A stretch of 64,000 bases of DNA from contig DUZW01000015.1 of assembly GCA_013349295.1 (NCBI GenBank), forward strand, positions 1 through 64,000. Reading direction: 5' to 3'. Position 1 is the first letter of the stretch, and each line of letters begins with the position of its first letter. Shown here piece by piece: positions 26,123 to 34,108 of the stretch. The DNA is from Deltaproteobacteria bacterium. Its GTDB lineage: Bacteria; Desulfobacterota; Desulfobulbia; Desulfobulbales; Desulfurivibrionaceae. Below the pieces are notes generated by a model that worked only from the letters and a program-made list of their open reading frames with translations, ran no database searches and had not been told where the DNA came from. The translations under genes were made by a program, and so were the position numbers.

Positions 26123-27001
26123 ATGAAAAAGGTTCTGCTCGCATCACTCAAGGCTTGGATTGATCACCGGGGCGCCAGTAAAGGCGCGGCCCTGGCTTTT
26201 TACGCCCTGTTCTCCATGACCCCTATTTTGATGATGGCCATCGCGGTGGCCGGCTACTTTTTTGGCGCTGACGCTGCCCAGGGAGAAATCATCGCCCAGC
26301 TTCCGGTGGCGGTCGGACCCAATGGAGCCAAGGCGATTCAGGCCTTGCTGGCCGCAGCCCGAGATCCTGTTTCCGGGCGGCTGGCAAGCATCATGGCCGG
26401 TGTTTTGCTGCTGGTCACCGCCACCAGCGTTTTTGCCGAGTTGAAGGAGAGCCTGGATGAAATTTGGGGTGTTCCGCCTTCGCATCATCCCCCGTTGCTT
26501 TTTCTGTTGCGCACCAGATTGCTCGCCTTCGGGCTGGTGCTGGTCCTTGCGCTGCTGCTGCTCGTTTCCTTGATTTGCGGCGCTGCGTTTTCCGTGCTTG
26601 CCACCTTTGTGGGCGGGATATGGAGCAGCTCCGCCCCGGTTTTGTCCCTTTTTGCCTCGCTTCTTTCCTTCGCTCTCACCGTCTCTCTGTTTGCGGTGAT
26701 CTACAAGATGCTGCCGGAATCCCCCCCCTCCTGGCGGGATGTCTGGGTCGGCGCGGTGGTTACGGCCGGCTTGTTCACTCTCGGCAAATACCTTGTCGGC
26801 CTGTACCTGAGCAAGAGCGGCGTGGCCTCCAGCTTCGGCGCGGCCGGGTCATTGATCGCCTTGCTGCTCTGGGTCTATTTTTCGGCGCAAATCTTTTTTC
26901 TCGGCGCGGAGTTTACCCGACAGTATGCCTTGAATTTTGGGAGCTTAAAGTCCGATGATTTTATGGGTGCTGCAAATATCGATGAGGAGTCAGGTGCGTG
27001 A
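26123..27001 (+). CDS. YihY/BrkB family inner-membrane protein
   Basis: This 292-residue protein has six likely membrane helices. The family pattern is clear: RGASKGAALAFYALFSMTPILMMAIAV at the start, LKESLDEIWGV in the middle and GVASSFGAAGSLIALLLWVYFSAQIFFLGAEFTR near the end. The family was long annotated as RNase BN by mistake; its transport or structural role is not established. The ATG at 26123 follows CTGGAGGCGT; the longer frame to 25994 is rejected. Confidence 0.85.
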   Translation: MKKVLLASLKAWIDHRGASKGAALAFYALFSMTPILMMAIAVAGYFFGADAAQGEIIAQLPVAVGPNGAKAIQALLAAARDPVSGRLASIMAGVLLLVTATSVFAELKESLDEIWGVPPSHHPPLLFLLRTRLLAFGLVLVLALLLLVSLICGAAFSVLATFVGGIWSSSAPVLSLFASLLSFALTVSLFAVIYKMLPESPPSWRDVWVGAVVTAGLFTLGKYLVGLYLSKSGVASSFGAAGSLIALLLWVYFSAQIFFLGAEFTRQYALNFGSLKSDDFMGAANIDEESGA

Positions 27002-27058
27002 CCGCGGGTCGCACAGGATGTTTTGGAATAATCTATAAGCTGATGGGGGTAGGAAAAA

Positions 27059-27388
27059 ATGGTTAATCGTGGTCTCGTCTTGGTAATAGCCAAGGAACCC
27101 TTCCGGGAATGGTTGAATTCGCTTCCTGACCCTTGCGACATGACGCTTGAGGAAATCAACGAGGACAGTACCGCCTACCTGCTCCCGGAATTTGAAGATG
27201 ACAAGCAGCGGGATAGGGTTCTTGGGAAATTCTACGAGATGATCTTTGAAGAGAAGCTTGCTGATTGGTGGACAAGGGAGGAGGATTGGCCCAGGAAACG
27301 GGATCTGCGGACCTTCAAGAAATGGTTTGATCTACAGTTCCACTCGGTGGTGGAGGACTTGGCCGGGGGCTTGCTGGTGGATGACTAA
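27059..27388 (+). CDS. Small acidic hypothetical protein
   Basis: This 109-residue acidic cytoplasmic protein starts with ATG after GGGGGTAGGAAAA. The composition is protein-like, with a pattern FREWLNSLPDP, LEEINEDSTAYLLPEFEDD, and WWTREEDWP followed by FKKWFDLQFHSVVEDL. I have a general memory of similar conserved hypothetical proteins in proteobacteria, but no function. It lies 57 bp after the BrkB-type gene and may share its transcript. Confidence 0.65.
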   Translation: MVNRGLVLVIAKEPFREWLNSLPDPCDMTLEEINEDSTAYLLPEFEDDKQRDRVLGKFYEMIFEEKLADWWTREEDWPRKRDLRTFKKWFDLQFHSVVEDLAGGLLVDD

Positions 27389-27416
27389 GGAGGTGTTGTC
27401 AACTTGGTGCGTACAC

Positions 27417-27451
27417 AAAAAAAAGGGTCAGCCGTATTCGGCTGACCCTTT
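27417..27451 (-). terminator. Terminator of tRNA-Cys
   Basis: AAAGGGTCAGCC and GGCTGACCCTTT are perfect arms around a 5-base loop, with eight T following on the minus strand. It lies ~12 bp past the tRNA 3' end. From the plus strand it could also end the small hypothetical gene. Confidence 0.9.
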
Positions 27452-27462
27452 CTGATTTTCAC

Positions 27463-27537
27463 TGGAGGCGGCGAGCGGATTTGAACCGCTGAATAATGGT
27501 TTTGCAGACCACTGCCTTACCACTTGGCTACGCCGCC
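27463..27537 (-). tRNA. tRNA-Cys (anticodon GCA)
   Basis: Read on the minus strand the gene starts GGCGGCG and ends CGCCGCC T CCA, giving a perfect 7 bp acceptor stem and an encoded CCA. The D-arm has TAGCCAAGTGGTAAGGCA, the anticodon loop CTGCAAA (anticodon GCA) and the T-loop GGTTCAAATCC. It is 75 nt including CCA. A terminator follows at once. No integrase or attachment-site repeat is visible next to it. Confidence 0.95.
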
Positions 27538-27709
27538 TTTTTGGTGGGGGCAATCTTAAACGCAGATCGCTTTTTTGACAAGGGAAAATGTGCGCCCTGC
27601 GTCGGTCTGCGACAGGCAAGGAAAAAGGGCGTCTGATCGGCGCCTGGGTGGGTGATCCGTTGCCCTTTTTCTGAAGCTGGGGTATGGTGTTTTCTTAGCA
27701 GGAGGGCCG

Positions 27710-27799
27710 ATGCCCTTGCAGATTACCCCTTATTTGTGCCTCGACCGTGACTACCAATCCCCTTGTCCAAACACCGCAGCCGGACCTGCACCTGCTTGA
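27710..27799 (+). other. Possible 29-codon leader peptide overlapping the rnc start
   Basis: An ATG at 27710 has a much better Shine-Dalgarno (AGGAGGGCC) than the rnc GTG start. It opens a 29-codon frame (MPLQITPYLCLDRDY...) in another reading frame, which passes the rnc start and stops at 27797-27799. It may be a leader whose translation affects rnc, or the sign of a base miscall with the true rnc start here. Confidence 0.35.
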
Positions 27800-28484
27800 G
27801 GAAAAGCTCGGTTACCATTTCCGGGACCGCACCTTTTTACAGAAGGCGATGGTTCATAGCTCCCATGCCTTTGAGCAGGGCAGACAGATACAGAAGGACA
27901 ACGAAACCCTGGAGTTTTTGGGGGATGCGGTACTCGATCTCACTGTCGGCCATGCGCTTTTTCGTCATTTCCCGGAGATGCGGGAGGGCGATCTCACCCG
28001 GCTGCGGGCGGCTCTGGTCAACGAGCGGCATCTGGCCCGGATGGCAAAAGACCTTGAGCTTGGCCGGTATCTGTTGCTGGGCAAGGGTGAGGAGACCAAT
28101 CGCGGCAGGGAAAAGGCCTCCATCCTCTCCTGTGCCTTTGAGGCGGTGGCCGGCGCGATTTTTCTTGATGGCGGCTATGCCGCGGCTGCCGAATTTGTTG
28201 AACGTTATTTTACCCCCTGGTTTGACGACCGGCAGCAGACCATGTTCCTGGCCGATGCCAAGAGTTCGCTCCAGGAGCTTCTCCAGGAGCGGTTCAACGA
28301 GGGGCCCAGTTATGTGCTGGAGAGGGACGAGGGGCCGGATCATAACAAGACCTTCCATGTCTCGGTCCGGTTCCGGGAGGAAATTCTCGGCCAGGGCAGC
28401 GCCCGCAGCAAGAAGGAAGCAGAGCAGGAGGCCGCCGCCATGGCGCTTAGGACTCTCGCCGGACCCGAGCATGGCGGCCGGTGA
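27747..28484 (+). CDS. rnc: Ribonuclease III
   Basis: This 245-residue double-strand-specific endoribonuclease processes rRNA and structured mRNAs. The catalytic domain has the signature NETLEFLGDAVLDL (about residues 52-65) with the acidic metal ligands, and a later AFEAVAGAIFLDGG carries the second acidic pair. The dsRNA-binding domain occupies ~165-240 (AKSSLQELLQER, then GSARSKKEAEQEAAAMAL). The only in-frame start before the conserved N-terminus is GTG at 27747, with a poor ribosome binding site; a stop lies upstream. A radical SAM gene follows 6 bp later. Confidence 0.95.
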   Translation: MTTNPLVQTPQPDLHLLEEKLGYHFRDRTFLQKAMVHSSHAFEQGRQIQKDNETLEFLGDAVLDLTVGHALFRHFPEMREGDLTRLRAALVNERHLARMAKDLELGRYLLLGKGEETNRGREKASILSCAFEAVAGAIFLDGGYAAAAEFVERYFTPWFDDRQQTMFLADAKSSLQELLQERFNEGPSYVLERDEGPDHNKTFHVSVRFREEILGQGSARSKKEAEQEAAAMALRTLAGPEHGGR

Positions 28485-28490
28485 TCGGTT

Positions 28491-29579
28491 GTGTCAGAGC
28501 GCCCCGATCATAAGCCAATGCCTCCCCCTTTTATCATCCCTGTTTTCATAGCCCATCAGGGCTGTCCCCATCAATGTCTCTTCTGTAATCAGCGCAGTAT
28601 CACCGGTGCCTCGGAAGGCATCCTCGGTCCCCGCGAGGTGGAGGATATCATCCGCACCCAGCTGGCCTGGCCGCGTCGCTATCCCACCGCGCCGGTCCAG
28701 CTGGCCTTTTATGGAGGCAGTTTCACCGGCCTTGCCCTGGAGCGGCAGCATGAATTGCTCGGTGCTGTGCAGCCTTTTCTGGCCTCGGGCCGGATTCAGG
28801 AAATCAGGCTGTCCACTCGGCCTGATTATGTAACCCCGGAAATCGCCGGGTTTCTCCGGGAGCATGGGGTCGGGATCGTGGAGTTGGGCGCTCAGTCGCT
28901 GGATGATCGCGTCCTGGCCGCCAGTGGCCGTGGCCATACCGCGGCCCAGGTGCGGCAGGCGGTTGCCTGTTTGAAAGAGGCGGGCATGCAGGTCGGGCTT
29001 CAGCTCATGCTCGGCCTGCCCGGCGACAGCACCGTTACGGCCCTGGCCGGCGCTCGCCAGGCGGCCGAGCTTTGCCCTGATCTGGTCCGACTCTATCCTT
29101 GTCTGGTTATCTCCGGCAGTCCCTTGGCCGAGCTGTACCGGCAGGGGCAGTTTCAGCCCCTTACCCTGCCTCGGGCTGTGGCCCTGGCTGGTCGACTCCT
29201 GGCTGTTTTCAAGGCCCATCGAATTCCGGTGGTGCGCATGGGTCTGCAGCCCTCACCCTCGCTGGAAAAAACCGTGCTGTCCGGGCCGTACCATCCGGCC
29301 TTTGGTGAGCTGGTTCTTTCCCGTCTTTTTTTCAACAAGGTCCGGGCGGAGCTTTCCGTCCGCTCGTCTTACCACTTTTACCGTCTGTGCATTGCCAAGG
29401 CGGACGAGTCCGTCTATCGGGGCAAGGGTAACGCCAACGTCAAGCGGCTTGCCGCATTGGGGCTTCTTGATGGGGTGGAAACGGTGTTCAGCGCAAGTCA
29501 GCCTCGGCAGAGTGTGGTGTTGATTCAGGTCGCCCCAAGAGTAAACGGGCCGGTCGAGGGAAAATTCTTTGAAGATTAG
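28491..29579 (+). CDS. Elp3-like radical SAM protein
   Basis: This 362-residue protein has the radical SAM cluster motif CPHQCLFC (CxxxCxxC, residues ~25-32), which would bind a [4Fe-4S] cluster. The SAM-binding barrel follows with LAFYGGSFTGL, IRLSTRPDYV, VGIVELGAQSLDDRVL and GLQLMLGLPGD. This resembles the radical SAM half of Elp3/YhcC-type proteins, but no acetyltransferase domain is present. The start is GTG, 6 bp after rnc. The substrate is unknown; tRNA modification is one possibility from family and context. The 3' end overlaps a convergent small gene by four bases. Confidence 0.85.
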   Translation: MSERPDHKPMPPPFIIPVFIAHQGCPHQCLFCNQRSITGASEGILGPREVEDIIRTQLAWPRRYPTAPVQLAFYGGSFTGLALERQHELLGAVQPFLASGRIQEIRLSTRPDYVTPEIAGFLREHGVGIVELGAQSLDDRVLAASGRGHTAAQVRQAVACLKEAGMQVGLQLMLGLPGDSTVTALAGARQAAELCPDLVRLYPCLVISGSPLAELYRQGQFQPLTLPRAVALAGRLLAVFKAHRIPVVRMGLQPSPSLEKTVLSGPYHPAFGELVLSRLFFNKVRAELSVRSSYHFYRLCIAKADESVYRGKGNANVKRLAALGLLDGVETVFSASQPRQSVVLIQVAPRVNGPVEGKFFED

Positions 29580-29767
29580 GGTTTTTTGGCGGAAAAGACC
29601 TGGCAATGGATGCCGGAGCTGGCAAACACCACCATGGATGGATACTGGAGGGATTTGAAGCCCAGGGCTTTGCAGCCGTAAGGGCGCGCCGGTTCGTAGG
29701 TGATGAAGAAATGGAGGCAGGCGAGGCAGTTCGGCCGGTCGGAGGAGGGTGGAGGCACTGGTTGCAC
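29576..29767 (-). CDS. Small Cys-rich conserved protein
   Basis: This is a ~63-residue protein. Its conserved-looking motif is C..C.HFFITYEPARPYGCKALGFKS, followed by PSMVV..SG..C..F near the end, so four or more Cys could bind a metal. I recognise this motif from small conserved proteins in many proteobacteria, but no firm function is known to me. The start is uncertain: GTG at 29767 begins right after the activase stop; a TTG at 29776 is an alternative. It follows the activase gene with no gap and is convergent with the radical SAM gene. Confidence 0.6.
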   Translation of the reverse strand: MQPVPPPSSDRPNCLACLHFFITYEPARPYGCKALGFKSLQYPSMVVFASSGIHCQVFSAKKP

Positions 29768-29768
29768 C

Positions 29769-30437
29769 TTAAGCAAGGATCCGGGGCCGGTGTTGCCGGG
29801 CTTCCCCCTCAAGGCCGCGCAGCAGAACGAAGCGGCCCAGCGGTGTTACCTGGCAGGGAAAGCTTCCCACGAAAAGGGGGTTGTCGCACAGCCCGCCGGA
29901 GAGATAGAGCTTGGCGGGTGAGCCGGCAAAGCGGTAGGCGTTGATGGCAATCCCTTTGACAAAGCGGGCCACCGCCTCGGCTACCGGCACCCCGGAGATC
30001 ACCGCGTCAAAGATGTCACTCATCCCCAAGACCCCGCAGGTTACGGAAAAGGTCTGCTCCGGCACCCGCAGGTGGACATAATCCAACTCGTAATACCGCT
30101 CCAGCAGCTCGATGGTGAAGCCCATCGATGCGCCGCATTCCGCGTTCCAGCCCATGTCCGCCAGCTTGCCGTTTTGATACTTGATGAACTTGATGTCCCG
30201 GCTGCCGCAGTCAAGCAGGACATATTCCTCTTCCTTGATCATGGACTCGCCGCCTCGGGCCAGGGCAATGAGCTCGTTGACGTAGCGGGCGGCAAAGCGT
30301 TTACCGTTGTGGCCGGTGGCGAGATCCACCCGCGTATCCTTGGGCAGCTCCTTGGTGGCAACGATGGTCGGCTTGGCCCCAGGCGTATCGAGATCAAGAA
30401 ATTTGCAGTAGGAGGTGCCGAAATCGCCCAGAATCAT
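29769..30437 (-). CDS. BadF/BcrA-type activase (ASKHA ATPase)
   Basis: This 222-residue protein resembles activators of 2-hydroxyacyl-CoA dehydratases and benzoyl-CoA reductases. The phosphate-1 loop region is MILGDFGTSYCKF, the second phosphate region is YVLLDCGSRDIKFI, then GMSDIFDAVISGVPVAEAVARFVKGIAINAYRF and the adenosine loop LYLSGGLCDNP. Usual activases (~260 residues) hold a [4Fe-4S] cluster between two subunits with Cys in AGTGRYL and similar segments; the CGASMGF and VTCGVLGMS segments here may carry the ligands. The start overlaps the partner gene stop (ATGA). It should use ATP to drive electron transfer to the partner; the final substrate is unknown. Confidence 0.75.
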   Translation of the reverse strand: MILGDFGTSYCKFLDLDTPGAKPTIVATKELPKDTRVDLATGHNGKRFAARYVNELIALARGGESMIKEEEYVLLDCGSRDIKFIKYQNGKLADMGWNAECGASMGFTIELLERYYELDYVHLRVPEQTFSVTCGVLGMSDIFDAVISGVPVAEAVARFVKGIAINAYRFAGSPAKLYLSGGLCDNPLFVGSFPCQVTPLGRFVLLRGLEGEARQHRPRILA

Positions 30438-31213
30438 GGCCCGACTCCGGAAAGTTCGAGAAAGGCCTGGACCTTGGCGCGGGCGCTGCCGGTTGTGTGC
30501 ACGTCTACATCCAGGTAGAGGGCGTGGGGATGTTTTTTCGCCAGATAACGGGCCAATGCGGTTTTCGCGCAAAAGGACTGGGCAAAGAAAACCGTGGGCA
30601 CCTCGGGGTTGAAGGCGGCCTCAAGGGCGTGATCGGCAGGGGTCTTGTTTTCCATGCAGCGGGTCCAGCCATAGATGTGAGTGGTTTCCGGAAACAGTTC
30701 GAGGATGGAGAAATCCCTGGGGGGCACCCCCCAGAAACCGGCGGTGGGTGCAGAGAACGGCGGCGGATTGTCGTATGCTGCCGCGGATTTGACACCGCCG
30801 GTGATGGCCTGCATCCTGTCGAAGAGGGGCAATCGTGCCTGGCAAAGTGGGGTGCCGTAGCCTGTTTTGTCCGTATTCTTGGTGCAGATCACCGGAATGG
30901 GCAGGGCCTCGGCCAGGATCGTGGCCGTGTGCAGGGCGCAGTCGCATTTGCCGGGGCCGGTATCAACATAGATGGCATCAAGCTCAAGGTGCAGGGCATT
31001 GACCACGGCGGTTCTGAGAATGGCACAGTAAACCCGGGGCAGAAAGGGGCTGGCCGTCTCGAGATCCTCCCGGACCAAAGGTTCGTCCAGATCATAAATG
31101 ACAAGCCCGTGTTCGTTCGCGGCCCGGATCACGTCCAAGGGAGGTATGCCGATGATGCCGATCTTGCGGAAGCGGCTGAGTCCGGCGGCTATGGAGGCGG
31201 AATCGAGGTTCAT
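30434..31213 (-). CDS. Partner of activase; 2-hydroxyacyl-CoA dehydratase-like unknown
   Basis: This 259-residue protein is co-transcribed with and overlaps the activase gene. Features: IGIIGIPPLDVIRAANEHGLVIYDLDEPL at the start, LDAIYVDTGPGKCDCALHTATILAEALPIPVICTKNTDKTGYG in the middle and TTHIYGWTRCMENKTP later; Cys in KCDC and RCMENK could bind a cluster. It is shorter than classical dehydratase subunits (~380-480), so it may be a distinct electron acceptor or a reduced relative. The ATG at 31213 is preferred over the longer frame, which runs into the 127 bp palindromic element; the ribosome binding site is weak. Confidence 0.55.
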   Translation of the reverse strand: MNLDSASIAAGLSRFRKIGIIGIPPLDVIRAANEHGLVIYDLDEPLVREDLETASPFLPRVYCAILRTAVVNALHLELDAIYVDTGPGKCDCALHTATILAEALPIPVICTKNTDKTGYGTPLCQARLPLFDRMQAITGGVKSAAAYDNPPPFSAPTAGFWGVPPRDFSILELFPETTHIYGWTRCMENKTPADHALEAAFNPEVPTVFFAQSFCAKTALARYLAKKHPHALYLDVDVHTTGSARAKVQAFLELSGVGP

Positions 31214-31261
31214 GATCAGGGCGCAACGGGTTGTTGGATTTGTAAAAAAAACGTTGTCGGG

Positions 31262-31388
31262 CTGATGGCTAAACAAAAATAGTCAGAGGCAAGGCGCGCA
31301 CATTGCGATTGCGGCTTGGCCAGGTAGGCCGCAGTGGCGAGATACTGCAGCGCAACGCGGCAGCCGGCGACTTTTTGCTTAGCCATCA
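31262..31388. repeat. 127 bp palindromic element at the lptG stop codon
   Basis: Terminal inverted repeats TGATGGCTAAACAAAAA (31262) and TTTTTGCTTAGCCATCA (to 31388) match with one mismatch. The right end begins exactly at the lptG stop codon TGA (31386-31388 on the minus strand). The interior is GC-rich with smaller symmetric segments. It looks like a mobile or extragenic palindromic element; a translated shadow across it (AKQKVAGCRVALQYLATAAYLAKPQ) recalls sequences I have seen in delta-proteobacterial intergenic regions. There is only one copy in this window. Confidence 0.7.
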
Positions 31389-32462
31389 TTGGTTGTGCCG
31401 TTTCAGAAGGAAGCAGCCGAGGGCGATGGTCAATACATGGATGGACCAGGAGGCGATGCCGGGTGGCAGGGTGGCGGTTTTGGCCAGGGACTGGCTGGCG
31501 CTCCAAGCCCCCCAGGCAACAAAGGCCAGGCCGCAGCTGACGGGAATGGCCAGAGCCAGGTCGCGGCCCTTGTTTTTATGAACGGCGAGCAGCACCGGAA
31601 TCCCGAGAAGGAGCAGGGGAATGCCCAGAAAGATGTAGGAGAAGCGGCGGTGGAATTCCACCATCGATTCCTGGTTGGAAACTTTGGTGTCCATTGCCTG
31701 GCGCAGGAGTGTGGTGTATGAGAGTTCTTCTATTTTGTAAGGCGGGACAAAGAACTCTTCCGGCTGTTCGGCAAAGGCGCGGGAGAGCGTTTTGAAGATC
31801 GTTACGGAAAAGCCGCCTGCGTCGGCGCGTTCTTTCCGCTGGCCGTTCTTGAGCAGCCAGGCCCCGTTTTCCCAGGTGGCGCTTTCGGCGGTGAGCAGGG
31901 TTGTCAGGCCGTGCTCCGCGTCAAAGGCGGTAAAAGAAAAATTGAGGAACTCGTTTTTTCCGGGATTGGGGCGAAGAAAAGAATAAATTCCCTCCGTGCC
32001 GCGAAAATAGGTGCGACCGTCCCGAATGATCCCCTTGGGGATCTGGCGGTTGACTTCCTCGTACCAGATTTTGTTGGTAGCCGCGGTGGTGGCGGGCAGC
32101 ACCCATTGGCCGATGGCCACGGTGAGCAGGGTGCAGATGACTGCCGCGACCAGCAGGGGGCGGATGATGCGGATAACACTGATTCCGCCGGCCATGAGGG
32201 CCATGAATTCGAAATGCTGATTAAGGACGCCCAGGGTGATGATCCCCGCCAGCAGGATGCAGACCGGAATCAATTGCATGTACATGAAGGGCAATTTGAG
32301 CAGCAGGAATTTGATCGCCAGGCCGATGGTTTTTTTTGCTTCCAGGAAATTGTCCAAGCGTTCAAAAAAATCAACCAGCAGATAGATGGCGATCAGGGAG
32401 CAGATGACCAGTGCCAGGTTCTTGGCGAACTGGGCCATGAGGTAGCGATCCAGCAGTTTCAT
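31386..32462 (-). CDS. lptG: LPS export permease LptG
   Basis: This 358-residue inner-membrane protein of the YjgP/YjgQ family partners LptF in the LptB2FGC complex that extracts LPS from the inner membrane. It has three N-terminal helices (LDRYLMAQFAKNLALVICSLIAIYLLVDF), a periplasmic beta-jellyroll (about 120-265) and three C-terminal helices. Its start overlaps the lptF stop by four bases (ATGA). Assignment of G versus F comes from gene order (F first) and N-terminus, so they could be swapped. The stop is the edge of a palindromic element. Confidence 0.85.
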   Translation of the reverse strand: MKLLDRYLMAQFAKNLALVICSLIAIYLLVDFFERLDNFLEAKKTIGLAIKFLLLKLPFMYMQLIPVCILLAGIITLGVLNQHFEFMALMAGGISVIRIIRPLLVAAVICTLLTVAIGQWVLPATTAATNKIWYEEVNRQIPKGIIRDGRTYFRGTEGIYSFLRPNPGKNEFLNFSFTAFDAEHGLTTLLTAESATWENGAWLLKNGQRKERADAGGFSVTIFKTLSRAFAEQPEEFFVPPYKIEELSYTTLLRQAMDTKVSNQESMVEFHRRFSYIFLGIPLLLLGIPVLLAVHKNKGRDLALAIPVSCGLAFVAWGAWSASQSLAKTATLPPGIASWSIHVLTIALGCFLLKRHNQ

Positions 32463-33652
32463 CGCTGTTTTTCTCCGAGTTTGATTCCCGGCAGTCCGGC
32501 CAGCAGGGTCTGGAGCGATCCGTTGAGGCGGGTAAGAAAGAGCGGGGTGGTTTCCTTTGCCACCTGCCGGGTGAGTATGACGGTGAAAACGGCAATCAGG
32601 ATATCGGAAAGCCAGATCCCGACCACGACCGGAAGATGGCCGTTCTCGGAGTTGGCCCGTCCGGCGGTGAACAGGACATAGTAGATGACAAAGAGCAGCA
32701 GGCCAAGCGGCACGCCCAGCGGCCTGCGGCCAGGCCGGGCCAGCATGGCCAGGGGCAATCCCAGGATGGTCAGGATGAAGCCCCCCACCGGCAGGGCCAT
32801 GCGGGTATAATACTCAATGAGCAGGGAGATTCCGATGGCGCTTTTGGGGCCATGCTTTTGCACTTGTTCCAGCAACTGACTCTGGCTCAGGCCGTTTTTT
32901 CCGACCTCGCTGACGGAGGTGCCTGCGATTTCAGTGGGAGGGGTGATGGGCAGGTTGATCTGGTAGCGATCAAAGCGGATGGTCTGGGTGATATTCTTTT
33001 CGGCGCGGTGCAGGGTGCCGTTCGACAGGGTGAGAGTGATCAGCATGTTCTCGGGCTGGGCGTCCAGGCTGCCCGTTTTGGCGACAATGGTAAAAGGCGT
33101 GTCGCCGTGGCGCATGTCGGAGACATACACGCCCTGCCATTGCCGGGTCTGCTGGTCCACCGCGTCGATATACAGCACAACATTTTTCAGTCCTTCACTG
33201 AACTGCCCGGGCTGGACGCCCTTGTCGATTTTTTCCTCGGCCATCTGTAAAAAAAGCGTTTTCGTGGCCAGCGTGCCCTGGGGGATCAGGGTGACCGCGG
33301 AAAAATAGGCGAGCAAGGAAGTGGAAAGGGCGATGACGATCACCGGGGGCAGCAGGCGGACCAGGCCGATGCCCGTGGCCTTCAGGGCCATGATCTCGTT
33401 GTCGTTCACCATTCTGGATACGGCGACAATGACGGCGGTCATGCTGGCCATGGGAATGGAAAATATCATCAGATTGGGCAACATGTAAGCGCAAAGACGG
33501 AAAAAATCACCGGGGCTGACGCCCAAATCGAAGATCACGTTCAGGATGGGGACAAGCCTGCCCAGAAAGAGGATGGCGTTGATGATGAGAAAGCTGGCGA
33601 AGAACGGAGCCAGGATCTCGGTGGCGATATAGGTATAGAGCAATAAGGGCAT
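32459..33652 (-). CDS. lptF: LPS export permease LptF
   Basis: This 397-residue YjgP/YjgQ family membrane protein is the first gene of the lptFG pair. N-terminal helices PLLLYTYIATEILAPFFASFLIINAILFLGR, then LPNLMIFSIPMASMTAVIVAVSRM with NDNEIMALKATGIG, a conserved cytoplasmic coupling loop. A periplasmic beta-jellyroll lies at ~120-265 and the helical C-terminus contains the LGLPLAMLARPGRR region. I chose ATG 33652; the longer frame reads into dispersed element copy C. Confidence 0.9.
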   Translation of the reverse strand: MPLLLYTYIATEILAPFFASFLIINAILFLGRLVPILNVIFDLGVSPGDFFRLCAYMLPNLMIFSIPMASMTAVIVAVSRMVNDNEIMALKATGIGLVRLLPPVIVIALSTSLLAYFSAVTLIPQGTLATKTLFLQMAEEKIDKGVQPGQFSEGLKNVVLYIDAVDQQTRQWQGVYVSDMRHGDTPFTIVAKTGSLDAQPENMLITLTLSNGTLHRAEKNITQTIRFDRYQINLPITPPTEIAGTSVSEVGKNGLSQSQLLEQVQKHGPKSAIGISLLIEYYTRMALPVGGFILTILGLPLAMLARPGRRPLGVPLGLLLFVIYYVLFTAGRANSENGHLPVVVGIWLSDILIAVFTVILTRQVAKETTPLFLTRLNGSLQTLLAGLPGIKLGEKQR

Positions 33653-34108
33653 GATTCGTCGGTGTTCCTTGTTACGGCTCCATTGCTGTCCTGTTTTTTT
33701 TCGGTGCAACGGTCTTTCTGGCTCTTTACCATTGCCCATCCTGAACGTCAAGCCTGCCGCCGCGTAACCGTTCGGCAGCGCAGCCTCTGCTTTGTCATCG
33801 GTATGTTGGTTCGCATGCTGTTTGTATGGCGGACAGGCTTCTTGCGTGAATCTGCGGCATTGCTGAGCGGTTATCTCAAAGAGGTGCTGCCAGGGTGGGG
33901 CGACACATTTTTTTAGGGACTTTTCCCTGCAGGCGGCATAGTATGTGGGCAGAATTTGCAAACGTCCACGAAGTAATTTTTTTGTTGAAATCGTAAAAAA
34001 ACTGCGATTACAACGGTTGTTGCGTTATAACTATTTGATGTTGCGTCACGGACCTGTGGTCTTTCTCCCTGTTTGACGAGGCCATTATTTTTTCGGAGTT
34101 GCCCGTTT
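33653..34108. other. Divergent intergenic region with element copy C
   Basis: There is no gene. It separates lptF (minus) and the ASKHA gene (plus), holds element copy C at 33764-33874, and ends with an AT-rich stretch at ~33960-34050 where promoters for both directions probably lie. I cannot assign promoter boxes firmly. Confidence 0.55.
33764..33874 (+). repeat. Dispersed inverted-repeat element, copy C
   Basis: Begins GTAACCGTTCGGCAGCG and ends TGCTGAGCGGTTAT, an imperfect terminal inverted repeat. It contains TTTGTCATCGG and AATCTGCGGCATTGCTG in the same order and spacing as copies A and E. At 111 bp it is slightly longer than those (106). Confidence 0.75.

Noticed and set aside
27428-27619. 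63-codon frame across the tRNA-Cys gene
   Set aside because: The DNA is a tRNA gene and its terminator.
27400-27700. Genomic island insertion at tRNA-Cys
   Set aside because: There is no integrase, no repeated tRNA 3' end and no change of gene type around it.
33653-33961. N-terminal extension of lptF
   Set aside because: It consists of translated element copy C and is not part of the LptF family.
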